Positions 34,301 through 46,170 of a DNA stretch of 64,000 bases are shown in pieces (the first letter of the stretch is position 1; each line of letters begins with the position of its first letter). The DNA comes from Hippasteria phrygiana. Its lineage: Eukaryota > Echinodermata > Asteroidea > Valvatida > Goniasteridae. Location of the stretch: positions 1,178,001 through 1,242,000 of the forward strand of contig JAZGUH010000401.1 in the NCBI GenBank assembly GCA_037893225.1, written 5' to 3'. The notes beneath the pieces are model-generated. The model saw only the letters and a list, made by a program, of their open reading frames with translations. It was not told the origin of the DNA and searched no databases. Made by a program: the position numbers and the translations under genes.

Positions 34301-34584
34301 TTTTGAAATAATCCTTCACGTTCAAGAAGTCCTAGTAAGTGTTTGCTGTTTACGGTTGCAAGCCACTCTTGTTCTATGGCTGCTGGTCAGATCCAAGGGT
34401 AATGCCGCCGGAAACTTTAGATTCCATACAATCTTTGATATGCAAGATGAGCATTACTTGGTAAAACTTGGAAAAGCTTCTTAATGTATTAGAACCATCG
34501 CAATGGACCAACGAAGAAATGACGCACAGTGTGTTTACTACGTTCGCCAAGTGGGACGTGCGGGGAGATTACTACGTCTGTTAC

Positions 34585-34805
34585 GGCCCATTATGTCCGC
34601 ATGGCCCATTATGTCCGGCTGACCATTATGTCCGCGCGCTTTTTCAGGCCCATTATGTCCGCCCCATTTTGTCCGCCCTATTATGTCCGCAGGCCCATTA
34701 TGTCCGCAGGCCCATTATGTCCGCCCTATTGTGTCCGCAGGCCCATTATGTCCGCCCCATTGTGTCCGCAGGCCCATTATGTCCGCCCCATTGTGTCCGC
34801 AAAAA
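34585..34805 (+). repeat. Minisatellite, GCCCATTATGTCCGC units
   Basis: About 13 units of 15-17 bases, variants of AGGCCCATTATGTCCGC with ATTGTGTCCGC forms. The last unit forms a hairpin with GTGCGGACA just downstream. All three frames are open because of the repeat, not because of coding. Confidence 0.9.
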
Positions 34806-35286
34806 GCGTGCGGACATTATTGGAGGACTATTTTTTTAAAACAATTGTTGTTTCCTTATGATTTTGAAAACGTAGTCTTGGTATTCGTCCCCCAAACAGG
34901 TAAAAATTGGCATGATCCCTACTTGAGTGTATGTACTGGAGCATTCCATATGAAATGCATGCCGTGATACCACAGCGCGCTGCTCCGTCACCACCTGGCT
35001 ACACGAATGCAACGAGCGCGAGGTAAACGCGATGTGACGTCATTCTTCGTCGGTCTCGTGGAAAGTTTAAAGAATCCCGGGGCAAACATGAAACAAAAAC
35101 ATCAGTCCAGACACGTCACTCACCATTTAATAAAAGACAACAGACTGACAAAATAGGGTGTTCAAGTAAACAGAACAGAGACCACTTGGGTTATAATTGA
35201 GATCATGACAATTAAACACTGTCCCTTTGTCGATAGAACGGCGAACTAGGCACGTATTAGTTTCATATTTACTATCCTTCCTGCAG

Positions 35287-35430
35287 ATAGAAATGGGACC
35301 TACATCTATGTTGATGGAAGCTCAACTAAGGAAGGAGATGACGCTTCCTTAATAGGTCCAATGGTGTCAACCAGATTCAGCATCAACAGGACTGTTAGTT
35401 TCTGGTATAACATGTACGGTAGCGACATAG
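35287..35430 (+). CDS. MAM4 exon 2
   Basis: Acceptor CTTCCTGCAG, donor GTAAGG, 144 bases, phase 1. It encodes RNGTYIYVDGSSTKEGDDAS, then LIGPMVSTRF and VSFWYNMYGSDI. The F-W-Y-N-M-Y-G hallmark is intact, but the cysteine that usually precedes it is Val here. The exon is followed by a 24.4-kb intron. Confidence 0.9.
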
Positions 35431-37060
35431 GTAAGGGACGTCTCAAGAATAATGCATACCTGCACACCACAAAAATGCGCAAGAACTAAAACCTGATCTC
35501 TGAGACTGAAAATGAGCATAATTTTTAGTCATCTTCCAATGTGTCTCAAATATCAGATAATTTGCAGGATTGTATTTCTGATAGTTTATTGTATTGAACC
35601 AGTCATTTATATTATGCAGGTTGAAGAGACCGTCATAATAAGGAGGTTTACTTGCATGTTTTACGTGAACGTCAACTGAGCGTGTGCGACTTTTTTTCGC
35701 GGGCACGTCTATTAAAATATCGAACGCGCTTACGTTGACGTTAACGTAAAACGTGAAACTTAACCTCCCTGTTGTTATACGCACGTTGTTATTATTTAAT
35801 CATAGCTTTGCCTATGACTGAAACCAACGGTTTCACTAACTAACCGTTGATCCAAGAGGATCACCCAATAGAGGAATCCCACAACGACGAGTTTAGCGCC
35901 GATCTGCGCACTTCCGCGTTTGAAAACGAAGATCTCAATGTCACAGTAAACAACTTTATGCTGATCGTGCGCCTGCGCTTCCTTTTATGGCCTGAATCAT
36001 TCATGCATGAATGAATGAATGTGCTAAAAAGCGTTGTTTTGTTTGCCACTGACACTCTCGCTTTCAATTCGGAATGTGAAATTCCTCTATGGCCGCTCGT
36101 AAAATCGAATGATTCTTTTGCATATTTAAGTTTGGCAAACGCTTATTTTTTTTTCTTTCGGTGAAGCAGTTCGCGGACCCCGAATGTGTTGGAAAATTAT
36201 TGCCACTAGTTTTTGATTTTTGACCGTTGTAACAGGGTTATTTGCCCCCGCACAATGGTCTTTGGAAATGGGATAAACAAGGGTAAAGTGTCCTGAAGAA
36301 TTCGTTTTCTCGAGGTTTTCTCTTGCAACAGAACAAACGGATTTTAACAATAAGTGAAGGTTTGCTGTAACGACATGTAAAATCGAATCTCTTTTGTGAG
36401 AGTTTGTTGGTTCTCAGAAGAACCGTTAACACAACGTTTCCAACAGTGTGCTGTGTTCGTCGTCAGGAGAATGTTTTCTTGACAATAGTACCGATGTAGC
36501 ATAACATTCCGTCACTACGAAATAGTACTGCAGAACAGCACATGCCTAAGTGAACAATAATATCGATAATTGGGAGAGTGGCCGGTCACGTGAGAGGATT
36601 TAACCAATAATAGGGAAAAGGAGTCGGATATTCATGGTCGGATATTCATATCTCACCGGTAAGTTATTAGTAGCGAAGACGAATTGTTTCATTCCATTTA
36701 GTAACACGTTTCAAGCTACCCTTTTAGTACCAAGGCATATTTTGTCACGATGCTTTGGTTACCACACTCATGTACACACATGCCAGTTCACAGGGTCGTA
36801 CTTTTTTCAATACGTGCGAGGACAATGCTTTGTGTTTCTTATTGTTCCTTTAATATAACCCAACCCCATAGACTAAGCACGTACTTCTACGTGCGAGGAC
36901 CGATTTCAACAAAAGACTTGTCGTGCGAGGACTGAAAGGTTTCTTTTGTATTTACTTTCTCCTCTTGTCCTCGGAAATATATACAGAACCTGTATGTGTG
37001 GACACACTTCTTCCCAAGTTTTAGTGTATAGCGCCCTCACAAGGCAATGTAATGAAAGGC
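35431..37060 (+). other. Start of the 24.4-kb intron
   Basis: Unique sequence except for a CGAGGACAA-family repeat at about 36795-36985 (related to the insertion at 25829) and a short ATGAATGA run near 36005. No coding signal. Confidence 0.6.
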
Positions 37061-37066
37061 CACTCT

Positions 37067-38979
37067 AGTACCGCAGAGGGTCTGTAAAGTCGGTATGCCC
37101 CGCCCCCTTGTGTGCACGTCCTATTGGGATTGCGGAGGGGCCTGATGAGCACAGTTTCAGGAGCCAGATGGACCGACCCTATTCGGGTAAGAGGGGTGTT
37201 GACTCGTAAAAAAAAGTCAAGGTATAGATAACAATAGAGATAATAATAGGTAATGGTTAAAGAATTATAAGTTTTTAAGTTTATTTTAAATTTTTAGAAA
37301 TGACTTTTAGCGTCTAAATATAGAATCAACCCTGAAACCAAACGTCACAGAGCAATGGGAACGGCTGCATTTACAATGGAACAACCCGCTGTATTAATGA
37401 CTAACCTTCGTAGTGTGCAATCGCACGGACGGGTTTTACGTGTACAGACATGTACATGTACTTTTTTTGTACCGGTCATAATGTTTGTGGTGCCGGTGGC
37501 TGTAAATATGAAGACATACGTTCATTATTAAAAGTTGTGGTAAAGAAACACTCACCGGTGAGCAGCATATTCGAACGGTATAGTCCGATACTGTCAGAGA
37601 TGTTGACGGTAAATACCAGAGAGATAGTAAATCCATACGTCCTACCATAATAATAATAATAATAATACAAGCATTTGTAAAGCGCCATCTATCTATGTAG
37701 ACATATTCCGAGGCGCTTGAAGAAAAGAAACTGTCCAGAACTCTACAAATAGTTAAATATACATGTACATGTATGTATACTTGAAACAAAACCATGCAAT
37801 CTAATTATAAGTTGAGTTAAACAGGAATGTTTTAAGAAGGCATTTGAAGGTATGTAAAGATTGACAGCTACGAATTTCCTGAGGCAAAGAGTTCCATAGA
37901 GTGGGCGCCGCAACTGAGAAGGCATAGTCCCCATACGATGTTCTAGTTCTTGGTGTCACAAGAAGATGTTTGTCAGATGACCTTAGGTGGCGATTAGGGG
38001 AATACTGGGTGAAGAGATCCTGCAGATATGTTGGTGCGCTGTCATTGAGGGCTTTCCAGGTAAGTAGGATTATTTTGAAGGCAACCCTCTGTTTGACTGG
38101 AAGCCAGTGAAGATTTCTCAGGACTGGAGTAATGTGGTCAAATTTCCGTGTTCGGGATAAGACACGAGCCGCAGTGTTTTGAACATGTTGAAGTTTGCAC
38201 ATGAGAGTGTTGGTGATTCCAAACAGAAGTGAGTTGCCATTATCCAACCTTGATGTCACGAGAGCATGGATAAGGATGGCAGCCGACTCATCAGTCAGGA
38301 TTCGGCGGATGCTGTTGATGTTTCTAATATGGTAATATGACGTTTGGCAAACTTTCTTGACATGCGATTCCATTGACATCGTGCTGTCAAACATGATGCC
38401 AAGATTACGTGCAGTCGTAGAACGTTGAATATTAGAAGTCCCAAATTGCATCTGGTTGCATCTGATTTTATCCTGGCTACGTTTGGAAGTGATAATTAGA
38501 AGTTCGGTCTTGTCGTCGTTAAATTTTAATTTATTCCTGGTCATCCATTGCTTAAGATCAGGGCCGGAATAATGGTCAGCCCCCACAATCATGGTCGTAC
38601 CGATAATCCTCATATCTATCGGGTGCAACGCCAGTTGCACAAAGGATATCCGGCTACATTGTCGCCAGAACCAAGAAAGTAAAATTGTACCCAAAAACAT
38701 GACATAAAATGTACAATGGTGGTATAAACACCTGGTATAGCTCACTGTTTACACGAAAATGTATGGCCGTATTGTGTTACCGTAGCCGTTGTGGTTCGAT
38801 CAACCGGTTTTAAAGTTTAATCCCCAGATAAAAGCCCCGATGAAAGACAGTGTTTGGTCAGCTCGATTATCTGTAACCACAAAACCTACATGTGTGTGCA
38901 TGTACAGTTCGGAATGGTAATACGCCCGTACCCCCAATATCCCGCAAGTTGAAAAGATTACACTATTACAAAAACGTAA
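37067..38979 (+). repeat. Left terminal inverted repeat, split by LINE
   Basis: Inverted match to 40986-42003. Without the LINE at 37648-38560 it is about 1000 bp, equal to the right arm. Shared marks include GGTATGCCCCGCCCCCTTGTG near the outer end and GCAAGTTGAAAAGATTACAC near the inner end. Confidence 0.88.
37648..38560 (-). pseudogene. LINE (CR1/L2-like) RT 3' fragment inside the left arm
   Basis: A minus-strand frame to 37801 encodes WMTRNKLKFNDDKTELLII, ARNLGIMFDSTMSMESHV, then LHWLPVKQRVAFKIILLTWK, ALNDSAPTYLQDL and FSVAAPTLWNSLPQEIRS, the typical CR1/L2 end. The LINE is 5' truncated (the palm domain is missing) and ends in a short ATT microsatellite at 37648-37667. The frame itself is not broken in this fragment. 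The right arm of the host element shows the site without LINE. The first 62 codons of the longer ORF starting at 38745 belong to the arm, not to the LINE. Confidence 0.9.
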
Positions 38980-39028
38980 AACATTTACTACAAACCTTTT
39001 GCTTTCTATTTTCGTTATCTTGCAGAAC

Positions 39029-39406
39029 ATGTTTTCTTGCAGGATTTGTAATAAATGTTTCACCAGACGTGACAATTACAACCGTTACATGGCCGGTCAT
39101 GAGGATGCTAGCCTACATCAATGCGTTGTGTGCGGCAAGCTGTTTGTTCGTCGGGATAACTAACATCGCCATCTCCGTAGTCAGCATGATGTGCAGATCG
39201 GCAACGGTGAACCTTCAGGTGATGCTCCTGCACCAAAACCGCAGAAGATTACGAATGTTGCCGACTTGTACAATGTCAATAAGATTAAAGAGGTGAACAT
39301 GAAACAGTTCGCTACAAAGGGTATAGACTATACCGTCAAGTTTAATGATGGCCTGGACATCTACCACCCCTCTGATGAGCAACAAAATAGACCAAGAAAT
39401 GAGTAA
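39029..39406 (+). pseudogene. Broken two-finger C2H2 zinc-finger ORF
   Basis: From ATG at 39029 the frame encodes MFSCRICNKCFTRRDNYNRY, then HQCVVCGKLFVRRDN, a stop at 39161-39163, then HRHLRSQHDVQ and a tail with KITNVADLYNVNKIKEVNMK and FATKGIDYTVKFNDGLD up to 39404. Finger 1 has lost its first histidine (Tyr). Finger 2 has the stop where a hydrophobic residue is usual, with both histidines after it. It lies between the long arms and so probably belonged to the mobile element. Such finger pairs can be DNA-binding regions of replication proteins, but the tail is not one I can name. Confidence 0.7.
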
Positions 39407-39918
39407 ATAAGCAGCGAAATGAGTAAATCAGCAACAAAAAGAGCACGAAATTAGTAAATGAGCAACAAAAAGAGCAAGAAATTAGTAAATGAGCAGCGAA
39501 ATTAGTAAATGAGCAACAAAAAGAGCAAGAAATTAACAAAAAGAGCAAGAAATTAGCAAATGAGCAACAAAAAGAGCAAGAAATTAGTAAATGAACAACA
39601 AAAAGAGCAAGCTATGAGCAAATGAGCAACGAAATGAGTAAATGAGCAACAAAAAGAGCAACAAATGAGCAAATGAGCAACAAAAATAGCAAGAAATGGT
39701 AAATGAGCAACAAAAAGAGCAATAAATGAGCAAATGAGCAACGAAAGGAGTAAATGAGCAACAAAACGATCAAGGAATGAGTAAATGAGCAACAAAAAGA
39801 GCAAGAAATGAGCAAATGAGCAGCGAAATTAGTAAATGAGCAACAAAAAGAGCAAGAAATGAGTAAATGAGCAGCGAAATGAGTAAATGAGCAACAAAAA
39901 GAACAAGAAATGAGCAAA
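39376..39918 (+). repeat. Minisatellite, AAATGAGCAACAAAAAGAGC units
   Basis: Imperfect units of about 15-31 bases built from AAATGAGCAAC, AAAAAGAGCAAG and AAATTAGT. The array begins inside the last codons of the zinc-finger ORF. ORFs on the minus strand (Leu, Phe and Ser rich) are products of the repeat. Confidence 0.9.
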
Positions 39919-40985
39919 TTAGTATTGAAGGCTGTATTTGATTTAGTAATAGGATTTGTGTATAGAGGTTAATAAGCATTTTGTCGTGAAGTAATAATGT
40001 GGCTGCATGGGGGAAAAATTGGACATTGGAATTGCATCCAAAATAATGGTGACGGTAACCAGAACACAACACCGGATAATAGTTTTGAAGGCCTACATAT
40101 GGCTTCATTGAGGTCCTAAATTTGTTAGTTCTATAATTTAACCTCAGCTTGGAGAATTTACAGGTCTGAAATTCTAAATAGAGCAGTAATTTTACAAGTA
40201 ATATACAACCGTATGACTGACCGAATCTACTCACGGTTCTTTCACACGATCACGGAATTTCCGGGTAATAGTGATTATCCCGATATCTAGGTGTGCTATG
40301 TACTACCTGTCTGCAGTATGAACTACCTGATTCAACACAATCATGGCAAGCAGTCCCAACACAGACGAAGTACCCGAACACGAGGAACACAGACAGGGTA
40401 CCCTTTTAATTCCTTAACCGGCCCGAACCCGCTGATGAACTATATGTATATAATCAGTTACGGACCAATTATAGTATGCACACCTAAATTACAGCATGGT
40501 GATTAAAGCGTAATAAAAGCAAAGTCCGATCTTACCCACCAACACTTCATAATCTTTTTGTATATAATGACAATTAGTTGCAACCAACCTCTTACATAAT
40601 CTATACACAATACATCCTGTAATCCTCTTATCTATTTAACCACACCGACCCTAGCCTGCTCCACAAATTTAGACACAGCCTATCCGAAATCCCATAAAAC
40701 GTGCACAAAAATAACGACCAAAACACCGACCAAAACACCGACCAAACCGCCCCGATGCACTACTACACGGACAGTCACCAAGGCCACCTTAGGATCTCTG
40801 TTGTGTTTATTTGTACATGTACAATTAACGTTGAAACGCTTATGTCGAGCGTATAGCTGCATTGTGTGTCAACATCACGGAACCTCAGCAATCTTGTTAG
40901 TAAACAAGTGCTCAACGGCACGCTCCTCGAAGATAACCGTGGCTCGGTAACTTAATGCCCCCTATTAGACGAAACCAAAATGCAG
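39919..40985 (+). other. Middle of the Polinton-like element
   Basis: 1.1 kb of unique sequence. Only a short triple repeat of CGACCAAAACAC at about 40720-40748 stands out. I recognise no protein. Confidence 0.55.
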
Positions 40986-42003
40986 TTACGTTTTTGTAAT
41001 GGTGTAATCTTTTCAACTTGCGGGGATATTCGGGGTAACGGGCGTATTACCATTCACACACATGTAGGTTTTGTGGTTACAGATAATCGATCTGACCAAA
41101 CACTGTCTTTCATCGGGGCTTTTATCTGGGGATTAAACTTTAAAACCGGTTGATCGAACCACAACGGCTACGGTAACACAATACGGCCATACATTTTCGT
41201 GTAAACAGTGAGCTATACGAGGTGTTTATACCACCACTGCACATGTTATGTCATGTTTTTGGGTACAATTTTACTTTCTTGGTTCTGGCGACAATGTAGC
41301 CAGATATCCTTTGTGCAACTGGCGTTGCACCCGATAGATATGAGGATTATCGGTGCGACCATGATTGTGGGGGCTGAACATTATTCCGGCCCTGGCATTG
41401 GTAGGACGTATGGGTTTACTAGCTCTCTGGAATTTACCGTCAACATCTCTGACAGTATCGGACTATACCGTTCGATTATGCTGCTCACCGGTGAGTGTTC
41501 CTTTACCACAACTTTTAATACTGAACGTATATGTCTTCATATTTACAGCCACCGGCACCACAAACATTATGACCGGTACAAAGTAGTACATGTACATGTA
41601 CATGTACATGTACATGTCTGTACACGTAAAACCCGTCCGTGCGATTGCACAATATACACTACGAAGGTTAGTCATTAATACAGCGGGTTGTTCCATTGTA
41701 CATGCGGCCGTTCCCATTGCTCTGTGACGTTTGATTTCAGGGTTGATTCCTTATTTAGACGCTAAAAGTCATTTCTAAAAAAAACAAAAAACTGGAAACT
41801 CATAATTGTAGTACCATTCCTTATTATTATCTCTATTGTTATCTATATCTTGACTTTTTTTTACGAGTCTACACCCCTCTTACCCAAATGGGGTCGGTCC
41901 ATCTGGCCCCTGAAACTGTGCTCATTACGCCCCTCCGCAATCCCCATAGGACGTGCACACAAGGGGGCGGGGCATACCGACTATACAGACCCTATGCACT
42001 ACT
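40986..42003 (-). repeat. Right terminal inverted repeat
   Basis: 1018 bp, inverted match to the left arm, without the LINE. It contains a frame at 41208-41678 whose first 62 codons are also open in the left arm (minus strand from 38745). It also carries a (TACATG)n run at 41586-41618. The end GCACTACT is followed directly by the target duplication CACTCT. Confidence 0.88.
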
Positions 42004-42101
42004 CACTCTTCTTTGAAGTGGTGTGGAATCATAAGGGTAATTGAGAAACAATACCCCAAAACTATGACTAGTATATAATAATTAGAACAACAATAGTGGT
42101 A

Positions 42102-42844
42102 CACTGTGAACGGCCTGGATGTGATTTCTCTACAAAAATGGAAAGGTGACTCGCCTGGATGTGATTTTGGTAGGGATTACCCAATATCACATCCACACCA
42201 CCAAAATCACATCCGAGCCAGAAATCACATCCAGGATTAAGTCGTTAAATTCCAAGATCACATCCTGTGTTAGCACCTTGCCAAAATCACATCCACTGTC
42301 TGGCCACTTAACCAAAATCACATCCAGTGTCTGGGCCCTAGCCAAAATCACATCGTGTTTTCGCACCTCTTCAAAATCACATCCAGGATTAAGTCATAAA
42401 CCCCAATATCACATCCTGGTTGCCCACTAGTCAGAGATCACATCTGTCAAAGGGGATTGACAGCTCTATTATTCAATATCACATCCTTGTGGTCAGGCGC
42501 ACAGCCATAAAGCCAAGATAATAATCCCTGACTATAACAACTATGTTTACCAATTAATTATGGGTCAACAGTGGCCAAGATAATTAGTTTGTCTGTAGCC
42601 AGACCATGCTTACCGTTATGATTACATGTACATGTTCTGTTATGTGTTGCTACATGTAGGGCATTATTATTAGTGTTGACACATAGAGGTAGACAACGCC
42701 TGTTAAAACAATTTAATGATATTTATTTGATTGATAGTCTCTGAAACTAGATCTTGGAAGATCATTTTCCTGGGTCTTTTGAAGTCATGGTAATATATTT
42801 TCCTCAACAGTAAATTGTTCATTGCAAGCGCATGTTTGTAGACG
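42102..42844 (+). repeat. Left arm with iterated GGATGTGATTTTGG
   Basis: 743 bp. About a dozen copies of AAAATCACATCC or GGATGTGATTTTGG, spaced 25-45 bases apart, fill the outer 390 bp. The inner part is unique (CAGTGGCCAAGATAATTAG, AACGCCTGTTAAAACAATTT). It matches the right arm in inverted order. Confidence 0.9.
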
Positions 42845-45800
42845 AAGCCATCCATTGGAAAATTAGTAACTAGGAAAACACAACCTCCATGAATGAACCT
42901 ACAATTGTATCTTTAATGGCGTAACCAATACCAGTCTCACAAAGGCTATAGTTTTACCGTTTGATTGGTTGATTTCCCCATCCATACTGTAATTCCTTAC
43001 ATCTGCCTGTCATACCACTCAACCTAAAATCATAATTGATGATGGAAACCTGCAACACCCCCTTATATGCTTTGAGCAACGTTTGTATTAAAAGAAGTTA
43101 GCATTGTTGTAATATGCCAAAGAAACCACACACATATTAAAACTATATTTATAACAATTTTGCAATGCATGACCGACAATTTCTATTTGATTTATTATTG
43201 TGTCATTCCTATAAACCCACAACTTATTGTTTTGTTCACAATGGCACAATACAATGTTTCTTTCAACACAATTTTCTGAAATACCTTTTTGGATTTTACC
43301 CTTTTACATGTATTATATGGACGCATCCAAATTAAAGCAAATCAAATGAATCAAACCAATATAATCGTGGAAAACCACATTTTTAAAACTTAAATTAGAA
43401 TGTAAATTGTCAGTAGCTACTTCTGTTGGGCTTAGATTAAATTCAGAAAAAAATGACATCAAGTGCTGTTATGTTTAAGAAGTAAAACAGGAGTCGTCCC
43501 TGAAAAGACTTATGTTCCCAATATGGAGGCTACTTATTTATTTTTCAGAAAATCAATATTCACAAATAGATAGATACACATAACAGGGACACACATGTAC
43601 ATGTACAGTTAATTAAAAACAAAACGGTTGATCCTTTCTGGGATAGCCTAATAGATCAATTTTTAAGGCGTATTTCCATTGGGGTACCGGCGGTCACATA
43701 GACAATTAAGACAGTTTGTGCACAAACTCCAAATAGAACGCTTCAACTTGGTATGAAAATACCTCATTTTCATTTGAAAAATGACAGTTGCCAATCCATG
43801 ACATTCATGTATTATTTGACATTGCTCAACCGTTAATCCTTTTGAATTATGATATATGGTCATGCCTGAAGATTAGAGTACTGTTGTTTAGCTTCATTTT
43901 CAAATCTTTAAAAATTCATTACTGCAAGTTATTTCATCTAATGAATACATTGATTTGAATTGTTCGTATGTTAAAATGCGACCCCGTATTTATGTACACT
44001 GAACAACTTTACAATTTCCCGAACACTTTTCACTACTTGTTGCAATTTCTTTGTCGTGACCAAACCAAAATGAAGCCGTCGCAATAATAATGATACTGCT
44101 AAATCACACTGGAATCAATTTGAACGATTTTGCATCCATATTTCACATTAAAAAAGTACTGATAGACCAAATAATTAGGCATAATTTTCACGTCAGAATC
44201 TTTCACAGACAATTGCTTCTTGCAGGTCTCCATGTTAATTAATGCAATAGAGTCGGCCGACGGATATGGACAATCAACTGCCATGGACACACTTCTGTCA
44301 AAAAATCTAAATTCGGCTCTGATTGGCTGACGTGTAGGGTCGCATAAAATTTGAATTCACCCATATATCAAACATTCGCTTTGTAGCATGTGATGGGCTC
44401 CATTGATAATCTAATTCCACCAAGTGCGCTTCCACAGTATCCTTGTGTAGGTTATCATACATACATACATACAAATTATTTACTTCTTGAAAAGGCTTTA
44501 GTTGTCAGCTGAGCTAGACCAGATGACATGTTAACCTGTTTCACAGCATCGTACATAAATTACTCCAATGATGGACATGGCGATGAGGGTTTAAAATTGT
44601 AATGTTCTTCAAAGGTGTACAACCGTCTTTCACAAAACGGGGGATTTTCCCTTTTGGGAAAACTGCACCATCATCACAAGACACGAAGCAGTATGGTTGT
44701 TTTTGTAGATGCAACATTACTCACATGAAATTAATGTGACAATCCTTTAAATAGAGATGTATCGTGCAGTGGTGAAGAAAGTTCACTATTGTTCTCATTT
44801 GCTTTATGACTGGAAAAAATAAAAACGATGTATGCCTGCAGTAGCAAGTTAGGAGAACAGCCCATTAGAAAATCTAGGGTATATCCTTTTCAACCCCAGT
44901 GGGTTTGAGTATAATTATAAAACACACTCCTCCCATGTCCAGCCAAGATAATCCCCATAATCACTTAAATAAACAAACTCCTGTGACCAACACATCTCCC
45001 TGGATGAGTGCTGGAACTATTTTCATTGCAACATACGTGATGGCTAAACAGACCGTAATGGTCGTTCTCTAGTCATTTCTTTATTGATTTTTACCATTAG
45101 AAAAAGAAAACAAAACAACATCTCACACATGTATTGATTTTAATATTTATATCGGCTTATATCATGATATTAAGTTGCACAAAAATGAAGTGGATTCATT
45201 CAGGCAGGATCACTTATCATACTCCTAATGGGATTAGTGCTGATAAGAATCCTAATCTCTCAGGCTGCTGACTCTGCTTTAGACCAGTCAATAGGGTTGG
45301 TCAGGTTGGCTTCTAATCAAAGGATGTATTCATCAGACAGTGACAGTCAATGGATTTTTAAAAGTCTCCCCATACATGTAAATGCTCCATGCAAAAGCTT
45401 TGAGTGTGGAGACATGGTACATATGTATAAAAGATACAATTGGCTACACTGTTGATTCTATAAAAATTGAGTTAATGGTGACATATTTCTCTTAGTCAAT
45501 GGCTATGTGCTTTTGAAGTCTGTACAAGTTTGTTTGTCCCAGATTTGCATGAAGAATGTCACATGATATTCAACAGATGCTATGATAAGCTAATGTTTAT
45601 AGTTAATTGTGGTTCTGCCAGCTTAAAAAAAATGGATTTTCAAAAATGCGAATGTTAAGGGACACAAATTGTTATACACAACAAAAGACAGAGGACAATG
45701 CCTATATGTGCCACATGCAGTTTTTTTCATCAACTCTTCTAAATAATGTACATGAGTTATATCCCTTTCAGAACACATCCATGTTGAGTTGACAACCAGA

Positions 45801-46166
45801 TCCTACGAAATGAACTTACTTAAAAACATTTTATGACTTATATTTTTGGGTGCATTAGAAATTATGGAAAGATGTGTACAATTGGCTGAACAACAGTTTT
45901 TATATGACTTGATTTTAAGATTTTACAATCCATATGAACATTAAGTGGTTAAAAATCCGAACAGTTCCTATTAGTTTCCATTGTACTCATGCAAATAATT
46001 TTTAAGGGCCCGAACTCTGCCGACTTGTGATTCATTTTGTTGGGCCACAATGTATGTCATGATGTTTACTTCATTTGACATTATTATTTGGATCGCAGCT
46101 TATATTATCCTTGACTACGTGTATTTTAGATTGTTATGTTCTCTATTTTTCATCTCATGTGCTGTG
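42845..46166 (+). other. Interior of the CACTA-like element, no gene recognised
   Basis: 3.3 kb AT-rich sequence. ORFs up to 75 codons on both strands have no motif I know. A piece at 45553-45602 (CACATGATATTCAACAGATG) resembles 9893-9935, a dispersed repeat. An ATAC run lies at 44456-44472. Confidence 0.6.
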
Positions 46167-46170
46167 TTAA

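Larger units (their letters stand above)
32775..35286 (+). other. Intron, MAM4 exon 1 to 2
   Basis: 2.5-kb intron with two adjacent MITEs (33658-34066 and 34079-34300) and a 17-bp minisatellite (34585-34805). Outside these I see only unique AT-rich sequence. Confidence 0.65.
37067..42003. mobile_element. Maverick/Polinton-like element, internally deleted
   Basis: Two inverted arms of about 1 kb (37067-38979, enlarged by a LINE, and 40986-42003) are flanked by the perfect 6-bp duplication CACTCT (37061-37066 and 42004-42009). The ends start 5'-AGTA. Long inverted ends, 6-bp duplications and AG termini are the structural signature of Mavericks/Polintons. The 2.0-kb middle holds a broken zinc-finger ORF and a minisatellite; no polymerase, integrase, protease, ATPase or capsid gene is left. 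The family call is an inference from structure. A long-armed fold-back element of another kind is the alternative. Confidence 0.7.

Noticed and set aside
34585..34830. Helitron 3' end
   Set aside because: There is a terminal hairpin, but no CTRR end behind it and no matching TC start was found.
34468..34967. ORFs with HYVRP/PLCP repeats
   Set aside because: Translation of the 15-17-bp minisatellite in three frames.
38580..38745. N-terminal 62 residues of the 314-codon minus ORF as part of the LINE
   Set aside because: This part belongs to the inverted arm, since the right arm has the same sequence without LINE. The LINE starts at 38560.
39342..40234. Leu/Phe/Ser-rich membrane-like proteins on the minus strand
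   Set aside because: Their hydrophobic repeats are translations of the AAATGAGCAAC minisatellite.
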